Shown: in pieces, positions 1 through 8,896 of the stretch
How positions within the stretch are numbered: the stretch's first letter is position 1
How the letters are laid out: every line of letters begins with the position of its first letter
Source: Paraburkholderia bryophila
Lineage (GTDB): Bacteria > Pseudomonadota > Gammaproteobacteria > Burkholderiales > Burkholderiaceae
NCBI RefSeq assembly: GCF_003269035.1
Contig: NZ_QLTK01000030.1
Span: 1 to 64,000, forward strand
Reading direction: 5' to 3'
DNA: 64,000 nt
The notes under the pieces: model-generated
Told to the model about the DNA's origin: nothing
Databases searched by the model: none
What the model saw: only the letters and a program-made list of their open reading frames with translations
Translations under genes and position numbers: made by a program

Positions 1-1
1 G

Positions 2-61
2 GTCTATCTGAATCCGGAGCGAACCCAGGCCTCAGCCGAAATGTATAGGCAGGCCGCGTAA
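2..61 (+). CDS. 3' end of an unidentified gene (partial)
   Basis: An open frame enters from the left edge and ends with TAA at 59-61, giving a 19-residue tail with a sensible composition (VYLNPERTQASAEMYRQAA). This is too short to identify. It lies downstream of, and convergent with, the leftward inositol genes. It could also be chance coding. The stretch from 62 to 215 is A/C-rich and shows nothing else recognisable. Confidence 0.25.
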   Translation, partial: VYLNPERTQASAEMYRQAA

Positions 62-215
62 CGGTTCAGGCGACAACTACCTTGACACACACCGCGGCAA
101 AGAGAAGTTAGTGCCGCCCCGCACAGGGGCAACACTAATAGACCACTAACCCAGCAAGAAAAGGCCAACACCACAAGCAGCACAACCAGGCCCCCGTCCA
201 GGCAAAACCAAAAAC

Positions 216-1244
216 CTACAAAACCACAGCCCGCCCACTCAGGAGCGACTCCCTAAGCGCACTCCCAATCCGCGTAGCCTCAACCGCATCAGCAAGCGAA
301 GCCCCACAAGCCCCCCCACCCCGCACAGCCGCAACAAACTCCCTCGCCTCAACCAGAAACGCCTCCTCGAACCGATCAAAAAACGTCGGCGTGCACTCAT
401 TCCGAATTCCGGATCGATCATAAATCTCAACCCGATTCACCGCGGGATTGCGCCCAATCGTCAACGCGCCGGCCGTGCCAATCACTTCACTATGGCTATC
501 GTTGCCATGCGCCTGCGTCCGCGACGCATAAAACACCGCAAGCTTGCCACCCTCAAACTCACAGATCGCCACGCCGTTATCAACGTCGCCAAACTCCCGC
601 AACCCCTCGTGCAACGCCACCGCCCCCGCAGCGAACACCCGCGTGGCACGCGGCTTCCCTAACAACCAACGCGCGACATCGATATCGTGCACCGTGCAAT
701 CGAGAAAAATCCCGCCCGACGTCGCCGCGAACCGCACGAAGAAACCATCGGTATCGTTCTGATCCGTGGTTTGCGAGCGCACCAGAAACGGCCGGCCAAT
801 CGCGCCGGCGGCAATCTTGTCGAACGCATCCCGATAGCTCGGATCGAAACGCCGCATGAACCCAATGGTCGCCTGCAAATGCGGATAGCGCGCCGCCTCG
901 GCCAGCACCCGCTCGCATTCCGCCAGATCCAGCGACAACGGCTTCTCGCAAAACACATGCTTGCCGGCCTGCAACGCGTCGATAATCTGTTGCGCGTGCA
1001 ACGACGACGGCGTCACCAGCCACACCGCATCCACCTCGCGATCCGCCAGCAATTCGGCGTAATCGCTGTATAGACGCGGTTCCGGCAGCGCCTCGCGGGC
1101 CCATGCGCGCTCCTCGTCCACCGGACTGCAGGCCGCCACTAAAGACGCCCCCGGCACCCGGTACGCAAGATTCTCCGCGTGGCGCTTGCCCAGCCGCCCC
1201 AACCCCACCACGCCCAATCGAAGCCGCCCCGTGTCCGCGCTCAT
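216..1244 (-). CDS. Gfo/Idh/MocA family NAD(P)-dependent oxidoreductase, inositol-dehydrogenase-like
   Basis: This 342-residue cytoplasmic dehydrogenase has an N-terminal Rossmann fold with the dinucleotide motif GVVGLGRLGKRH (residues ~10-21), the family motif CEKP around residue 100, and a C-terminal substrate domain with the conserved GGIFLDCTVHDIDVARWLLG segment. The start at 1244 is chosen because its ATG overlaps the stop of the upstream iolG by one base (TGATG), which implies translational coupling. Its position beside iolG and the RpiR regulator suggests it oxidises an inositol isomer or derivative such as scyllo-inositol. That substrate is an inference from context; the family alone is secure. 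Confidence 0.85.
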   Translation of the reverse strand: MSADTGRLRLGVVGLGRLGKRHAENLAYRVPGASLVAACSPVDEERAWAREALPEPRLYSDYAELLADREVDAVWLVTPSSLHAQQIIDALQAGKHVFCEKPLSLDLAECERVLAEAARYPHLQATIGFMRRFDPSYRDAFDKIAAGAIGRPFLVRSQTTDQNDTDGFFVRFAATSGGIFLDCTVHDIDVARWLLGKPRATRVFAAGAVALHEGLREFGDVDNGVAICEFEGGKLAVFYASRTQAHGNDSHSEVIGTAGALTIGRNPAVNRVEIYDRSGIRNECTPTFFDRFEEAFLVEAREFVAAVRGGGACGASLADAVEATRIGSALRESLLSGRAVVL

Positions 1245-2260
1245 CACGACGCCTCGCCGAGTTTGACCGCACGGCCCTCGCGCCACGAACGCGTGGCGGC
1301 GTCGGCGAGTTCGAGCGCTTTCAGGCCATCGGCAACCGTCGTGCGTACCGGCTTGCCGCGCGTCACCGCATCGAAGAAATGCGCGATTTCAAGCGCGTAC
1401 GCCGCGCGGTAACGTTCGAGGAAAAACGCTTCGGGCACGTCGCTCGACACCTCGGTTTTCGAATACGCCGTGACTTCCGTCGGCCGCACATTGCCTGCCT
1501 GCAACATGCCGGTGCTGCCGAGCACTTCGAAACGCTGGTCGTAGCCATACGCGGCACGTCGCGCGGTATTGATCTGGCACAGGCGGCCGCGCTTCGTCCG
1601 GATCGTCACCGCCGTCGAATCGATATCGCCCGCTTCGGCGATCGCCGGATCGGTCAGGCAACTGCCGGTGGCGTGCAGCGTGTCGGCTTCGTCGTCGAGA
1701 ATCCAGCGGAAGACGTCGAAGTCGTGAATCAGCATGTCCTTGAAGATGCCACCCGAGTGCCGGATGTAATCGACCGGCGGCGCACCCGGGTCCCGGCTCG
1801 TCACCACCAGCATCTCCGGCGTGCCGATCTCGCCCGCGTCGATACGCGCCTTCAATGCGGAAAACGTCGGGTCGAAGCGGCGCTGAAAGCCGATCATGCA
1901 CACCACGCCCGCGCGCGCCACCGCGTCGGCGCAAGCCCGCGCGCGCTCCAGCGTGAGATCGACCGGCTTCTCGCAAAACACGTGCTTCTTCTGCGCGGCG
2001 GATTTCAGAATCAGATCCGCATGCGTATCCGTGCTCGAACAGATCACGGTCGCGCCGATCGACGCGTCGCCCATCGCGCCATCGATATCCGCCACCTGCG
2101 CACCGTGCTCGGCGGCGAGCGCCGCGGCGGCCTCGCGATTCACATCGACCACGTATTTGAGCCGCACGCCCGGCTGGCGCGCAAGATTGGCCGCATGAAT
2201 CCTGCCGATGCGTCCCGCGCCGAATACCGCGACATCGATCGTCTTTGCCACATCAGTCAT
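1244..2260 (-). CDS. iolG: Inositol 2-dehydrogenase (myo-inositol to 2-keto-myo-inositol)
   Basis: IolG catalyses the first step of myo-inositol catabolism, the NAD-dependent oxidation to scyllo-inosose. The 338-residue product shows the Rossmann motif VAVFGAGRIGRIHAAN, the CEKPVDLTLE catalytic-lysine segment, and the HSGGIFKDMLIHDFDVFRWI segment seen in IolG proteins. The start MTDVAKT at 2260 is preferred over an upstream in-frame start because it begins just before the nucleotide-binding strand. It overlaps the end of the upstream regulator gene by 8 bases. Together with the regulator and the second dehydrogenase it forms a leftward three-gene operon opposite the transporter and iolCDEB operon. 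Confidence 0.88.
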   Translation of the reverse strand: MTDVAKTIDVAVFGAGRIGRIHAANLARQPGVRLKYVVDVNREAAAALAAEHGAQVADIDGAMGDASIGATVICSSTDTHADLILKSAAQKKHVFCEKPVDLTLERARACADAVARAGVVCMIGFQRRFDPTFSALKARIDAGEIGTPEMLVVTSRDPGAPPVDYIRHSGGIFKDMLIHDFDVFRWILDDEADTLHATGSCLTDPAIAEAGDIDSTAVTIRTKRGRLCQINTARRAAYGYDQRFEVLGSTGMLQAGNVRPTEVTAYSKTEVSSDVPEAFFLERYRAAYALEIAHFFDAVTRGKPVRTTVADGLKALELADAATRSWREGRAVKLGEAS

Positions 2261-3134
2261 CGTATCCTCCAGTGTCTTTGGATTCTTCAACGTTCAATTC
2301 GAGCTTGTACGCGAGCGCGATAAACAACGCCTGGCACAAACAGATCGTGCTGGTCAGCGAGCGAAACGCGAACGCGCTGCCCTCTTTCACATACAGTTGG
2401 GTCGTCGCATAGCGGGACAGCGGCGACAACTGGCTGTCCGTAATCACCAGCGTTTTCGCCTGATGGTGATGCGCCACGCGCAAGCAATACTGCGTTTCCT
2501 TGCCGTACGGCGCGAAGCTGATCGCGATCACCACGTCGCCCTTCTTCACGCTGCGAATCTGTTCGCGGTACATGCCGCCGAAACCGGACACCAGATGCAC
2601 GCGCTTGGGCGTGTGCTGCAACGCGTAGACGATGTAGCTCGCCACCGGAAACGAACGCCGCACGCCGATCACGTAAATGTTGTCGGCCTGTTGCAGCATC
2701 TTCACGGCGGCGTCGAACTGCGCGTCGTCGAGGCCGGCTTCGAGTTCCTCGAGCCCGCCGCGCGACGCCGCAATGAATTCCCGCGCCACCGAGCCGCCCG
2801 ACAACGCACCCGGCTTCTCGTCGATCAGCTTGCGAATGCGCTGCTGATAACTCGGCGACGAACTGCCCTGCCCCGTGTAAGCCTGACGGAACACCGCCTG
2901 CAGATCCGAGAAACCGGAAAACCCGAAGCGCTGCGCAAACCGCACCACCGCCGATGGATGCACGCCGCAACTCGCGGCGATGTCGCTGGTGCGATCCACC
3001 ATCACGCTGGCGCGGTGCTGCTCGATATAAGTCGCGACATTCTTCAACTGACGCGGCAGCGCCTCGTAGTTTTCCGCGATGCGCTGCATCAATTCCTCGA
3101 CGCTCGGCAATTCTTCGGTGCTCTCTTCCGCCAT
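2253..3134 (-). CDS. MurR/RpiR family transcriptional regulator, probable inositol regulator
   Basis: The 293-residue product has an N-terminal RpiR helix-turn-helix domain (residues ~10-85, with ATYIEQHRASVMVDRTSDIAAS followed by a VVRFAQRFGFSGFSDLQ recognition region) and a C-terminal SIS sugar-phosphate-binding domain (residues ~125-260, including IYVIGVRRSFPVASYIV and KKGDVVIAISFAPYGKET). In proteobacteria, RpiR-type IolR proteins repress inositol genes and respond to a catabolic intermediate. The gene diverges from the inositol transporter and overlaps iolG by 8 bases. The role as IolR is inferred from family and position. Confidence 0.82.
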   Translation of the reverse strand: MAEESTEELPSVEELMQRIAENYEALPRQLKNVATYIEQHRASVMVDRTSDIAASCGVHPSAVVRFAQRFGFSGFSDLQAVFRQAYTGQGSSSPSYQQRIRKLIDEKPGALSGGSVAREFIAASRGGLEELEAGLDDAQFDAAVKMLQQADNIYVIGVRRSFPVASYIVYALQHTPKRVHLVSGFGGMYREQIRSVKKGDVVIAISFAPYGKETQYCLRVAHHHQAKTLVITDSQLSPLSRYATTQLYVKEGSAFAFRSLTSTICLCQALFIALAYKLELNVEESKDTGGYDD

Positions 3135-3410
3135 GGCTCTCTCTCGGGTGCTTTATTGCAGTGCGGTATCGGCCGGTAAAGCCCGCCACACGGCGTCCTG
3201 ACGCTGCCGATTATAGGCAGCGGCCCCGTCAAATGGAACGTATTTTCTATTTTTATTTGTCATGAAATTTTCATTGCAACGCTCGGAAAGATGGCCTAAT
3301 CTTGGCCGTGAGCGATGGCGTCGAGCTGAACCGCACTGTGCTGACTGTGAACGGAAAGCCGCCCGCCAGACGCTCCCTTCAATAACGACAGACCGAGAAA
3401 GGTGGAGACA
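3135..3410. promoter_or_regulatory. Divergent control region between rpiR-iolG and the inositol ABC/iol operon
   Basis: This 276-base spacer separates two divergent inositol operons and contains an A+T-rich core at about 3240-3275. Two candidate operators are visible. One is GGAA-N6-TTCT at 3235-3248, close to the GGAA-N6-TTCC motif that I recall for RpiR-type IolR of rhizobia. The other is the interrupted palindrome ATGAAA-T-TTTCAT at 3262-3274. The transporter start at 3411 has a Shine-Dalgarno GGTGGAG just upstream. No confident -35/-10 pair was assigned. Confidence 0.5.
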
Positions 3411-4457
3411 ATGAGACTTTGCAAGGGCAAGGGTGCGCTCAGGATTCTGGTGACGGCATTGACGTTGGCGACGGGATTCGGCGCGGCCTCGGCCGCCCGC
3501 GCGGCTGACGCCCATTTCGTGCTGATCAGCCACGCGCCGGATTCGGATTCGTGGTGGAACACCATCAAGAACGCGATCAAACAGGCCGACGAGGACTTCA
3601 ACGTCGAGACCGATTACCGCAATCCGCCGAACGGCGATATCGCCGACATGGCACGGCTGGTCGAACAGGCCGCAGCGCGCAACTACGACGGCGTGATCGT
3701 CTCGATCGCCGACTTCGACGTGCTGAAGAGTTCGATCGCCAAGGTCACGCAGAAACACATTCCGCTCGTCACGATCAACTCCGGCACCGAAGAGCAAAGC
3801 GCGCAGCTCGGCGCGATCATGCACGTCGGCCAACCCGAATACGCGGCCGGCAAGGCGGCCGGCCAGAAAGCGAAGGCCGCAGGCATCAAGTCGTTCCTGT
3901 GCGTGAACCACTACGCGACCAATCCGGCTTCGTTCGAACGCTGCCGTGGTTTCGCCGATGCACTCGGCGTCGACTTCAAAACCTCCACGCTCGACGCGGG
4001 TCAGGACCCGACCGGCGTGCAGTCCAAGGTGAGCGCGTATCTGCGTAATCATCCGGACACGCAGGCGGTGCTCGCGCTCGGTCCGCTCTCGGCCGATCCG
4101 ACCATCAAGGCGCTGCAGCAGATGGGCCTCGCCGGTAAGGTCTGGTTCGCCACCTTCGACTTCGACAGCGACATCGCGAAGGCGATCCAGGACGGCACGA
4201 TCCAGTTCGCGATCGATCAGCAGCCGTACTTGCAGGGCTATATCCCGGTCGCCGTGCTGGCTATCGTGAAGAAGGAACACACCACCGACCCGGCGAAGAT
4301 CCGCCAGATCCTGCAGGCCAATCCGAAGTTCAAGGAACGGCTGGCTACTTACGGGCTCGCACCCTCGTATGGGCCACGCAATATCGGCTCGGGCCCGGGC
4401 TTCATCACCAAGGCCAACGTCGACAAGGTGCTGAAGTACGCGGGGCAATACCGCTAA
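3411..4457 (+). CDS. Sugar (probably inositol) ABC transporter, periplasmic binding protein
   Basis: The 348-residue exported protein has a Sec signal peptide (residues ~1-33, positively charged start, hydrophobic LRILVTALTLATGFGA, cleavage near ARAAD). It is followed by a periplasmic-binding-protein type 1 fold (HFVLISHAPDSDSWWNTIKN; DGVIVSIADFDVLKSSI; VLALGPLSADPTIKALQQ; GTIQFAIDQQPYLQGY). The ATG at 3411 is chosen over an in-frame GTG at 3402 because GGTGGAG lies at the right spacing. It is the first gene of the operon carrying permease, ATPase and iolCDEB, so myo-inositol is the likely ligand. The ligand is inferred from context. Confidence 0.85.
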   Translation: MRLCKGKGALRILVTALTLATGFGAASAARAADAHFVLISHAPDSDSWWNTIKNAIKQADEDFNVETDYRNPPNGDIADMARLVEQAAARNYDGVIVSIADFDVLKSSIAKVTQKHIPLVTINSGTEEQSAQLGAIMHVGQPEYAAGKAAGQKAKAAGIKSFLCVNHYATNPASFERCRGFADALGVDFKTSTLDAGQDPTGVQSKVSAYLRNHPDTQAVLALGPLSADPTIKALQQMGLAGKVWFATFDFDSDIAKAIQDGTIQFAIDQQPYLQGYIPVAVLAIVKKEHTTDPAKIRQILQANPKFKERLATYGLAPSYGPRNIGSGPGFITKANVDKVLKYAGQYR

Positions 4458-4743
4458 TCAGGCAGCTAAGTCACGCCTGACCTGAACCCGCCGCGAGCAT
4501 CACGATCACGCCGATCGCCCCGCTCGCGGCCAACAACAGACCAGCGAATGCCGGCCGGATCGATTCGGGCCGGCCGGCACTCGCCCGCCCGTTGTGTTTG
4601 ACGTGCAGCCTCGTCGCGCTGCACCGGCATGCCGCACAGACAGACGCGAACTGCCGCCCTTATTCGCCGCATTTACTTTGCTTCAAACGCCGCACGGGTT
4701 GCCGACCATCAGTCGCCCGCCGGCGTATCAAGGAGAGCTTCAA

Positions 4744-5928
4744 ATGGGTGTCGCCAACATTTTTCATCCCCATCCCCGCAAGCAGCCGCCGGGCGACCCG
4801 CAAGACCCGACCGGCCAGGCCAGCACCACGACGGCCGCCAGCGCCGATGAACGCGTGCGCCGGGAGTCGTGGTTCAAACACCTGCTGAATCGCCCGGAAT
4901 TCGCCGCGCTCGCCGGCACCGCCATGGTGTTTATCGTGTTCGGCGTAGCGGCCGGCAACTCGGGGATGTTCAATCTCGACGGCGTGATGAACTGGTCGCA
5001 AGTCGCGGCCTATCTGGGCCTGATCGCGGTCGGCGCCTGCGTGCTGATGATTGCGGGTGAATTCGATCTGTCGATCGGCTCGATGATCGGCTTTGCCGGC
5101 ATGATGGTCGCGCTGCCCACCATGTATTTCCACTGGCCGATCTGGCTCGCGATCATTTTCGCGTTCGCCGGCTCGATGCTGCTCGGCGCGCTCAACGGCT
5201 ATCTGGTGATGCGCACGCGGCTGCCGTCGTTCATCGTCACGCTCGCCTTCCTGTTCATTCTGCGCGGCCTGACGCTGGCCTTATCCGTGATGTTCGCGGA
5301 TCGCACGATCATCTCCGGTGTCGGCGATGTCGCACGCCAGGACTGGCTGGCCCACACGCTGTTTCAGGGTGTCGCGTTCAAAGGCCTGTTCGTCTGGCTC
5401 GGCCACCTCGGTCTCGTCAAGATGCTCGACAACGGCGTGCCGCTCGTGCCGGGCATTCCCAAGGTACTGCTGTGGTGGCTCGGCCTGGCGATCGTCTGCG
5501 CGTTCGTGCTGGCGCGCACACGCTTCGGCAACTGGATCTTTGCCGTCGGCGGCGACGCCAACGCGGCCAAAAACGTCGGCGTGCCGGTACGGCGCGTGAA
5601 GATCTCGCTGTTCGTGCTGACCGCGTTCTGCTCGTGCCTGTATGCGGTGCTGCAGGTGTGCGACATCGGCTCGGCCGCGGCCGACCGTGGTTTGCAGGCC
5701 GAATTCGAAGCGATCATCGCCGCGGTGATCGGCGGCACGCTGCTCACCGGCGGCTACGGCTCGGTGATCGGCGCCTGCTTCGGCGCGCTGATCTTCGGCG
5801 TCGTGCAGATCGGCATTACCTACACGAACGTCGACTCGGACTGGTTCCGCGTGTTCCTCGGCGTGATGCTGCTGTTCGCCGTGCTGTTCAACCACTACGT
5901 GCGTAGCCGCGTCGCGGCGTCCCGCTAA
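4744..5928 (+). CDS. Sugar (probably inositol) ABC transporter permease
   Basis: This inner-membrane permease of 394 residues belongs to the ribose/xylose/inositol family (BPD_transp_2). About ten hydrophobic segments follow a roughly 45-residue hydrophilic N-terminus. The family motif GEFDLSIGSMIGFAGMMVAL and the late segments IIAAVIGGTLLTGGYGSVIG and VFLGVMLLFAVLFN are typical. The start at 4744 follows AAGGAGAGCTTCAA; an in-frame start 150 bases earlier adds an implausible arginine-rich leader. The 286 bases between the binding-protein gene and this gene (4458-4743) hold no gene I can support. Confidence 0.87.
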   Translation: MGVANIFHPHPRKQPPGDPQDPTGQASTTTAASADERVRRESWFKHLLNRPEFAALAGTAMVFIVFGVAAGNSGMFNLDGVMNWSQVAAYLGLIAVGACVLMIAGEFDLSIGSMIGFAGMMVALPTMYFHWPIWLAIIFAFAGSMLLGALNGYLVMRTRLPSFIVTLAFLFILRGLTLALSVMFADRTIISGVGDVARQDWLAHTLFQGVAFKGLFVWLGHLGLVKMLDNGVPLVPGIPKVLLWWLGLAIVCAFVLARTRFGNWIFAVGGDANAAKNVGVPVRRVKISLFVLTAFCSCLYAVLQVCDIGSAAADRGLQAEFEAIIAAVIGGTLLTGGYGSVIGACFGALIFGVVQIGITYTNVDSDWFRVFLGVMLLFAVLFNHYVRSRVAASR

Positions 5929-5962
5929 ACCTCGCTAATTTCGCTCAGGCACGGAGCTCACG

Positions 5963-6769
5963 ATGAGCACACCCGAACAGACCGACGGCGACTACATCCT
6001 GTCGCTGGAAAATGTCAGCCGCTATTTCGGCAACATCATTGCGTTGAAGGACATCAACATCAAGCTGCGGCGCGGCGAAGTGCATTGCCTGCTCGGCGAC
6101 AACGGCGCGGGCAAATCCACGCTGATCAAGACGCTCGCCGGCGTGCATCAGCCGAGCGAGGGAACGTATCTCGTCGACGGCAAACCGGTGCGCTTCAACT
6201 CGCCGAAAGACGCGCTCGATCTCGGTATCGCCACCGTCTATCAGGATCTGGCGCTGGTGCCGTTGCTTTCAGTGGCGCGCAATTTCTTCATGGGACGCGA
6301 GCCGCAGAAAAAACTGCTGGGCTTCATCAACGTGATGGACCTCGAACACTGCGCCACCGCCGCACGCGACAAGCTCGCGGAAATGGGCATCAACGTGCGC
6401 GATCCGCATCAGCCGATCGGCACGATGTCCGGCGGCGAGAAGCAATGTCTGGCGATCGCGCGAGCCATTCACTTTGGTGCGCGCGTGCTGATTCTCGACG
6501 AACCGACCGCCGCGCTCGGCGTGAAGCAGAGCTTCAATGTGCTGAAACTGATTCACAAGGCGCGCGCCAAGGGCATTTCGGTGATCTTCATCACGCACAA
6601 CGTTCATCACGCGTATCCGATCGGCGATTCGTTCACGCTGCTCAATCGCGGCAAATCGCTCGGCACGTTTACGAAAGACACCATCAGCAAGGACGAAGTG
6701 CTCGACATGATGGCCGGCGGCGCCGAGATGCAGAAGATGATGGGCGAACTCGAAGGCGCGACGATCTGA
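5963..6769 (+). CDS. Sugar (probably inositol) ABC transporter ATPase, single nucleotide-binding domain
   Basis: The 268-residue ATPase carries Walker [10 protein letters not shown] (residues ~48-56), signature MSGGEKQ, Walker [12 protein letters not shown] and an H-loop ITHN. Most sugar ATPases of this class (RbsA, XylG) are tandem proteins of about 500 residues. This one has a single domain, as in the FrcA-type fructose importer, and so must work as a homodimer. It lies 34 bases after the permease and is separated by 72 bases from iolC. Function is secure; substrate is inferred from the operon. Confidence 0.87.
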   Translation: MSTPEQTDGDYILSLENVSRYFGNIIALKDINIKLRRGEVHCLLGDNGAGKSTLIKTLAGVHQPSEGTYLVDGKPVRFNSPKDALDLGIATVYQDLALVPLLSVARNFFMGREPQKKLLGFINVMDLEHCATAARDKLAEMGINVRDPHQPIGTMSGGEKQCLAIARAIHFGARVLILDEPTAALGVKQSFNVLKLIHKARAKGISVIFITHNVHHAYPIGDSFTLLNRGKSLGTFTKDTISKDEVLDMMAGGAEMQKMMGELEGATI

Positions 6770-6841
6770 TTGGATCTGATCTATTCGCGTGGGCCCGGTG
6801 CCAAGACGCCGAATCCCACGCTCAGCTACTCAGGATTATTC

Positions 6842-8896
6842 ATGGCTCACTCCAGCACATCCAGCGCTCACCCGTCCGGCCCCGCGTCGGGTTCGGGTTC
6901 GACCAGCGGCCGCTTCGCGCCGGGCCGCACGCGCGACATCGTCTGCCTCGGCCGGCTCGCCGTCGATCTGTACGCGCAGCAGGTCGGCGCGCGGCTCGAA
7001 GACGTGTCGAGCTTCGCGAAGTATCTCGGCGGCTCGTCGGCGAATATCGCGTTCGGCTGCGCGCGGCTCGGTCTCGCCTCCGCCATGCTGGCGCGCGTCG
7101 GCAACGATCATATGGGCCGTTTTCTCACCGAGACGCTCACTCGCGAAGGTTGCGACGTCAGCCGGGTACGCATCGATCAGGAACGCCTGACCGCGCTCGT
7201 GCTGCTCGGCCTGAAAGACCGCGACACGTTCCCGCTGATCTTCTACCGCGAGAACTGCGCCGACATGGCGGTCGACGAAGCGGATTTCGACGAAGCCTTT
7301 ATCGCGTCGTCGAAAGCGCTGCTGATTACCGGCACGCACTTCTCCACCGAACAGGTGAACCGCACGAGCCGTCGCGCGCTGGATTACGCGCGCCGCAATC
7401 AGGTGCGTACCGTGCTCGATATCGATTATCGTCCGGTGTTGTGGGGCCTCACGGGCAAAGCGGACGGTGAAACCCGCTTCGTCGCGAGCGAAGGCGTCAC
7501 CGCGCATTTGCAGCGGATTCTGCCGCTGTTCGATCTGGTGATCGGTACCGAGGAGGAATTCCGCATTGCCGGCGGCAAGACCGAACTGGTCGATGCACTC
7601 GCCATGGTGCGTGCCGTGACGCCCGCCACGCTGGTGCTCAAGCGCGGACCGCTAGGCTGCCAGATCATCGACGGCGCGGTGCCCGCCTCGCTCGACGACG
7701 CGCCGATTCACGGCGGCGTGGAAGTCGAGGTGCTGAACGTGCTCGGTGCGGGTGACGCGTTCGCCTCCGGCTTTCTTTCCGGATGGTTGCGCGATCAACC
7801 GCTCGAAGCCTGCGCGCGCGCCGCCAACGCGAGCGGCGCGCTGGTGGTGTCGCGACACGGTTGCGCACCGGCCATGCCGACGCCGGCCGAGCTCGACTAC
7901 TTCCTGCGCGAAGCGAAGCTGGACCCGCAGCGCATGCGCCGTCCGGATCGCGACGCGACGCTGGCCCGCTTGCATCGCGTCTCACCGGCCCGCAAACAAT
8001 GGGACGAAGTACTCGGCTTCGCCTTCGATCACCGCAACCAGTTCTTCGAACTCGCGCAGCAGACCGGGGCGGATGAAGCGCGCATTGCACGGCTGAAAGG
8101 CCTGTTCGTCGAAGCCGTCGCGCAGACGGAAAGCGCGTTGGGCTTGCAGGACCGCATTGGCGTATTGATCGACGACCGTTACGGCCAGGACGCGCTGAAC
8201 GCGGCGACCGGACGCGGCTGGTGGATCGGCCGCCCGGTCGAACTGCCCGGCTCGGTGCCGCTGGTGTTCGACCACGGCCGCTCGATCGGCACCTCGCTGA
8301 TTGCGTGGCCGCGAGACCATATCGCCAAGTGCCTCGTGCAGTTCCATCCGGACGAGCCCATCGAACAACGTCTCGAACAGGAAGCGCAGTTGCGTGCGCT
8401 ATACGACGCGACTCAGGCAAGCGGCCACGAACTGCTGCTCGAAGTGATTCCGCCGAAGCACGCGTCGCTGCCGCAAGGGCCGGATATCGTGTATCGCGCG
8501 TTGAAGCGGCTGTACAACATCGGCATCTATCCGGAGTGGTGGAAACTCGAACCGATGGACGCCGCGCAATGGCAGGCCGTCGACGCATTGATCGCCGAAC
8601 GCGATCCGTATTGCCGCGGCGTGGTGCTGCTCGGTTTGTCGGCGGGTGTCGAGCAGTTGAACGAGGGGTTTCGCGCCGCCGCGCAATCGGCAACGTGCCG
8701 CGGTTTTACGGTCGGCCGCACGATCTTTCACGAACCGAGCCATGCGTGGCTCGCCAATGAAATCGGCGACGACGAACTGATCGCCCGGGTGCGCCGCACG
8801 TTCGAAACGCTGATCGCGTCATGGCGCGCGACGCGTGGCGCGAACGCCTCGCAGCACGGCGCGTCGCGCCGCGTTCATCAGGAGCAGGCCGCATGA
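6842..8896 (+). CDS. iolC: 5-dehydro-2-deoxygluconokinase fused to a DUF2090 aldolase-like domain
   Basis: The 684-residue product is a fusion. Residues ~30-345 are a PfkB-type kinase (YLGGSSANIAFGCARLG; catalytic NVLGAGDAFASGFLSGWL) that phosphorylates 5-dehydro-2-deoxygluconate. Residues ~375-670 form the DUF2090 domain (EVIPPKHASLPQGPDIV; VGRTIFHEPSHAWL), which is often fused to IolC and thought to supply the IolJ aldolase step. The ATG at 6842 follows AGGATT; an upstream in-frame TTG touching the previous stop is less likely. The stop overlaps the iolD start as ATGA (8893-8896), indicating translational coupling. The aldolase role is established only by prediction. Confidence 0.9.
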   Translation: MAHSSTSSAHPSGPASGSGSTSGRFAPGRTRDIVCLGRLAVDLYAQQVGARLEDVSSFAKYLGGSSANIAFGCARLGLASAMLARVGNDHMGRFLTETLTREGCDVSRVRIDQERLTALVLLGLKDRDTFPLIFYRENCADMAVDEADFDEAFIASSKALLITGTHFSTEQVNRTSRRALDYARRNQVRTVLDIDYRPVLWGLTGKADGETRFVASEGVTAHLQRILPLFDLVIGTEEEFRIAGGKTELVDALAMVRAVTPATLVLKRGPLGCQIIDGAVPASLDDAPIHGGVEVEVLNVLGAGDAFASGFLSGWLRDQPLEACARAANASGALVVSRHGCAPAMPTPAELDYFLREAKLDPQRMRRPDRDATLARLHRVSPARKQWDEVLGFAFDHRNQFFELAQQTGADEARIARLKGLFVEAVAQTESALGLQDRIGVLIDDRYGQDALNAATGRGWWIGRPVELPGSVPLVFDHGRSIGTSLIAWPRDHIAKCLVQFHPDEPIEQRLEQEAQLRALYDATQASGHELLLEVIPPKHASLPQGPDIVYRALKRLYNIGIYPEWWKLEPMDAAQWQAVDALIAERDPYCRGVVLLGLSAGVEQLNEGFRAAAQSATCRGFTVGRTIFHEPSHAWLANEIGDDELIARVRRTFETLIASWRATRGANASQHGASRRVHQEQAA

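Noticed and set aside
239-2323. Several long rightward frames opposite the two inositol dehydrogenase genes
   Set aside because: They are arginine/histidine-rich antisense frames typical of high-G+C codon usage, have no domains, and overlap well-supported genes.
4458-4743. A minus-strand frame ending in a hydrophobic peptide between binding-protein and permease genes
   Set aside because: It has a membrane-like end but no start codon or ribosome site and no recognisable relative; most likely chance.
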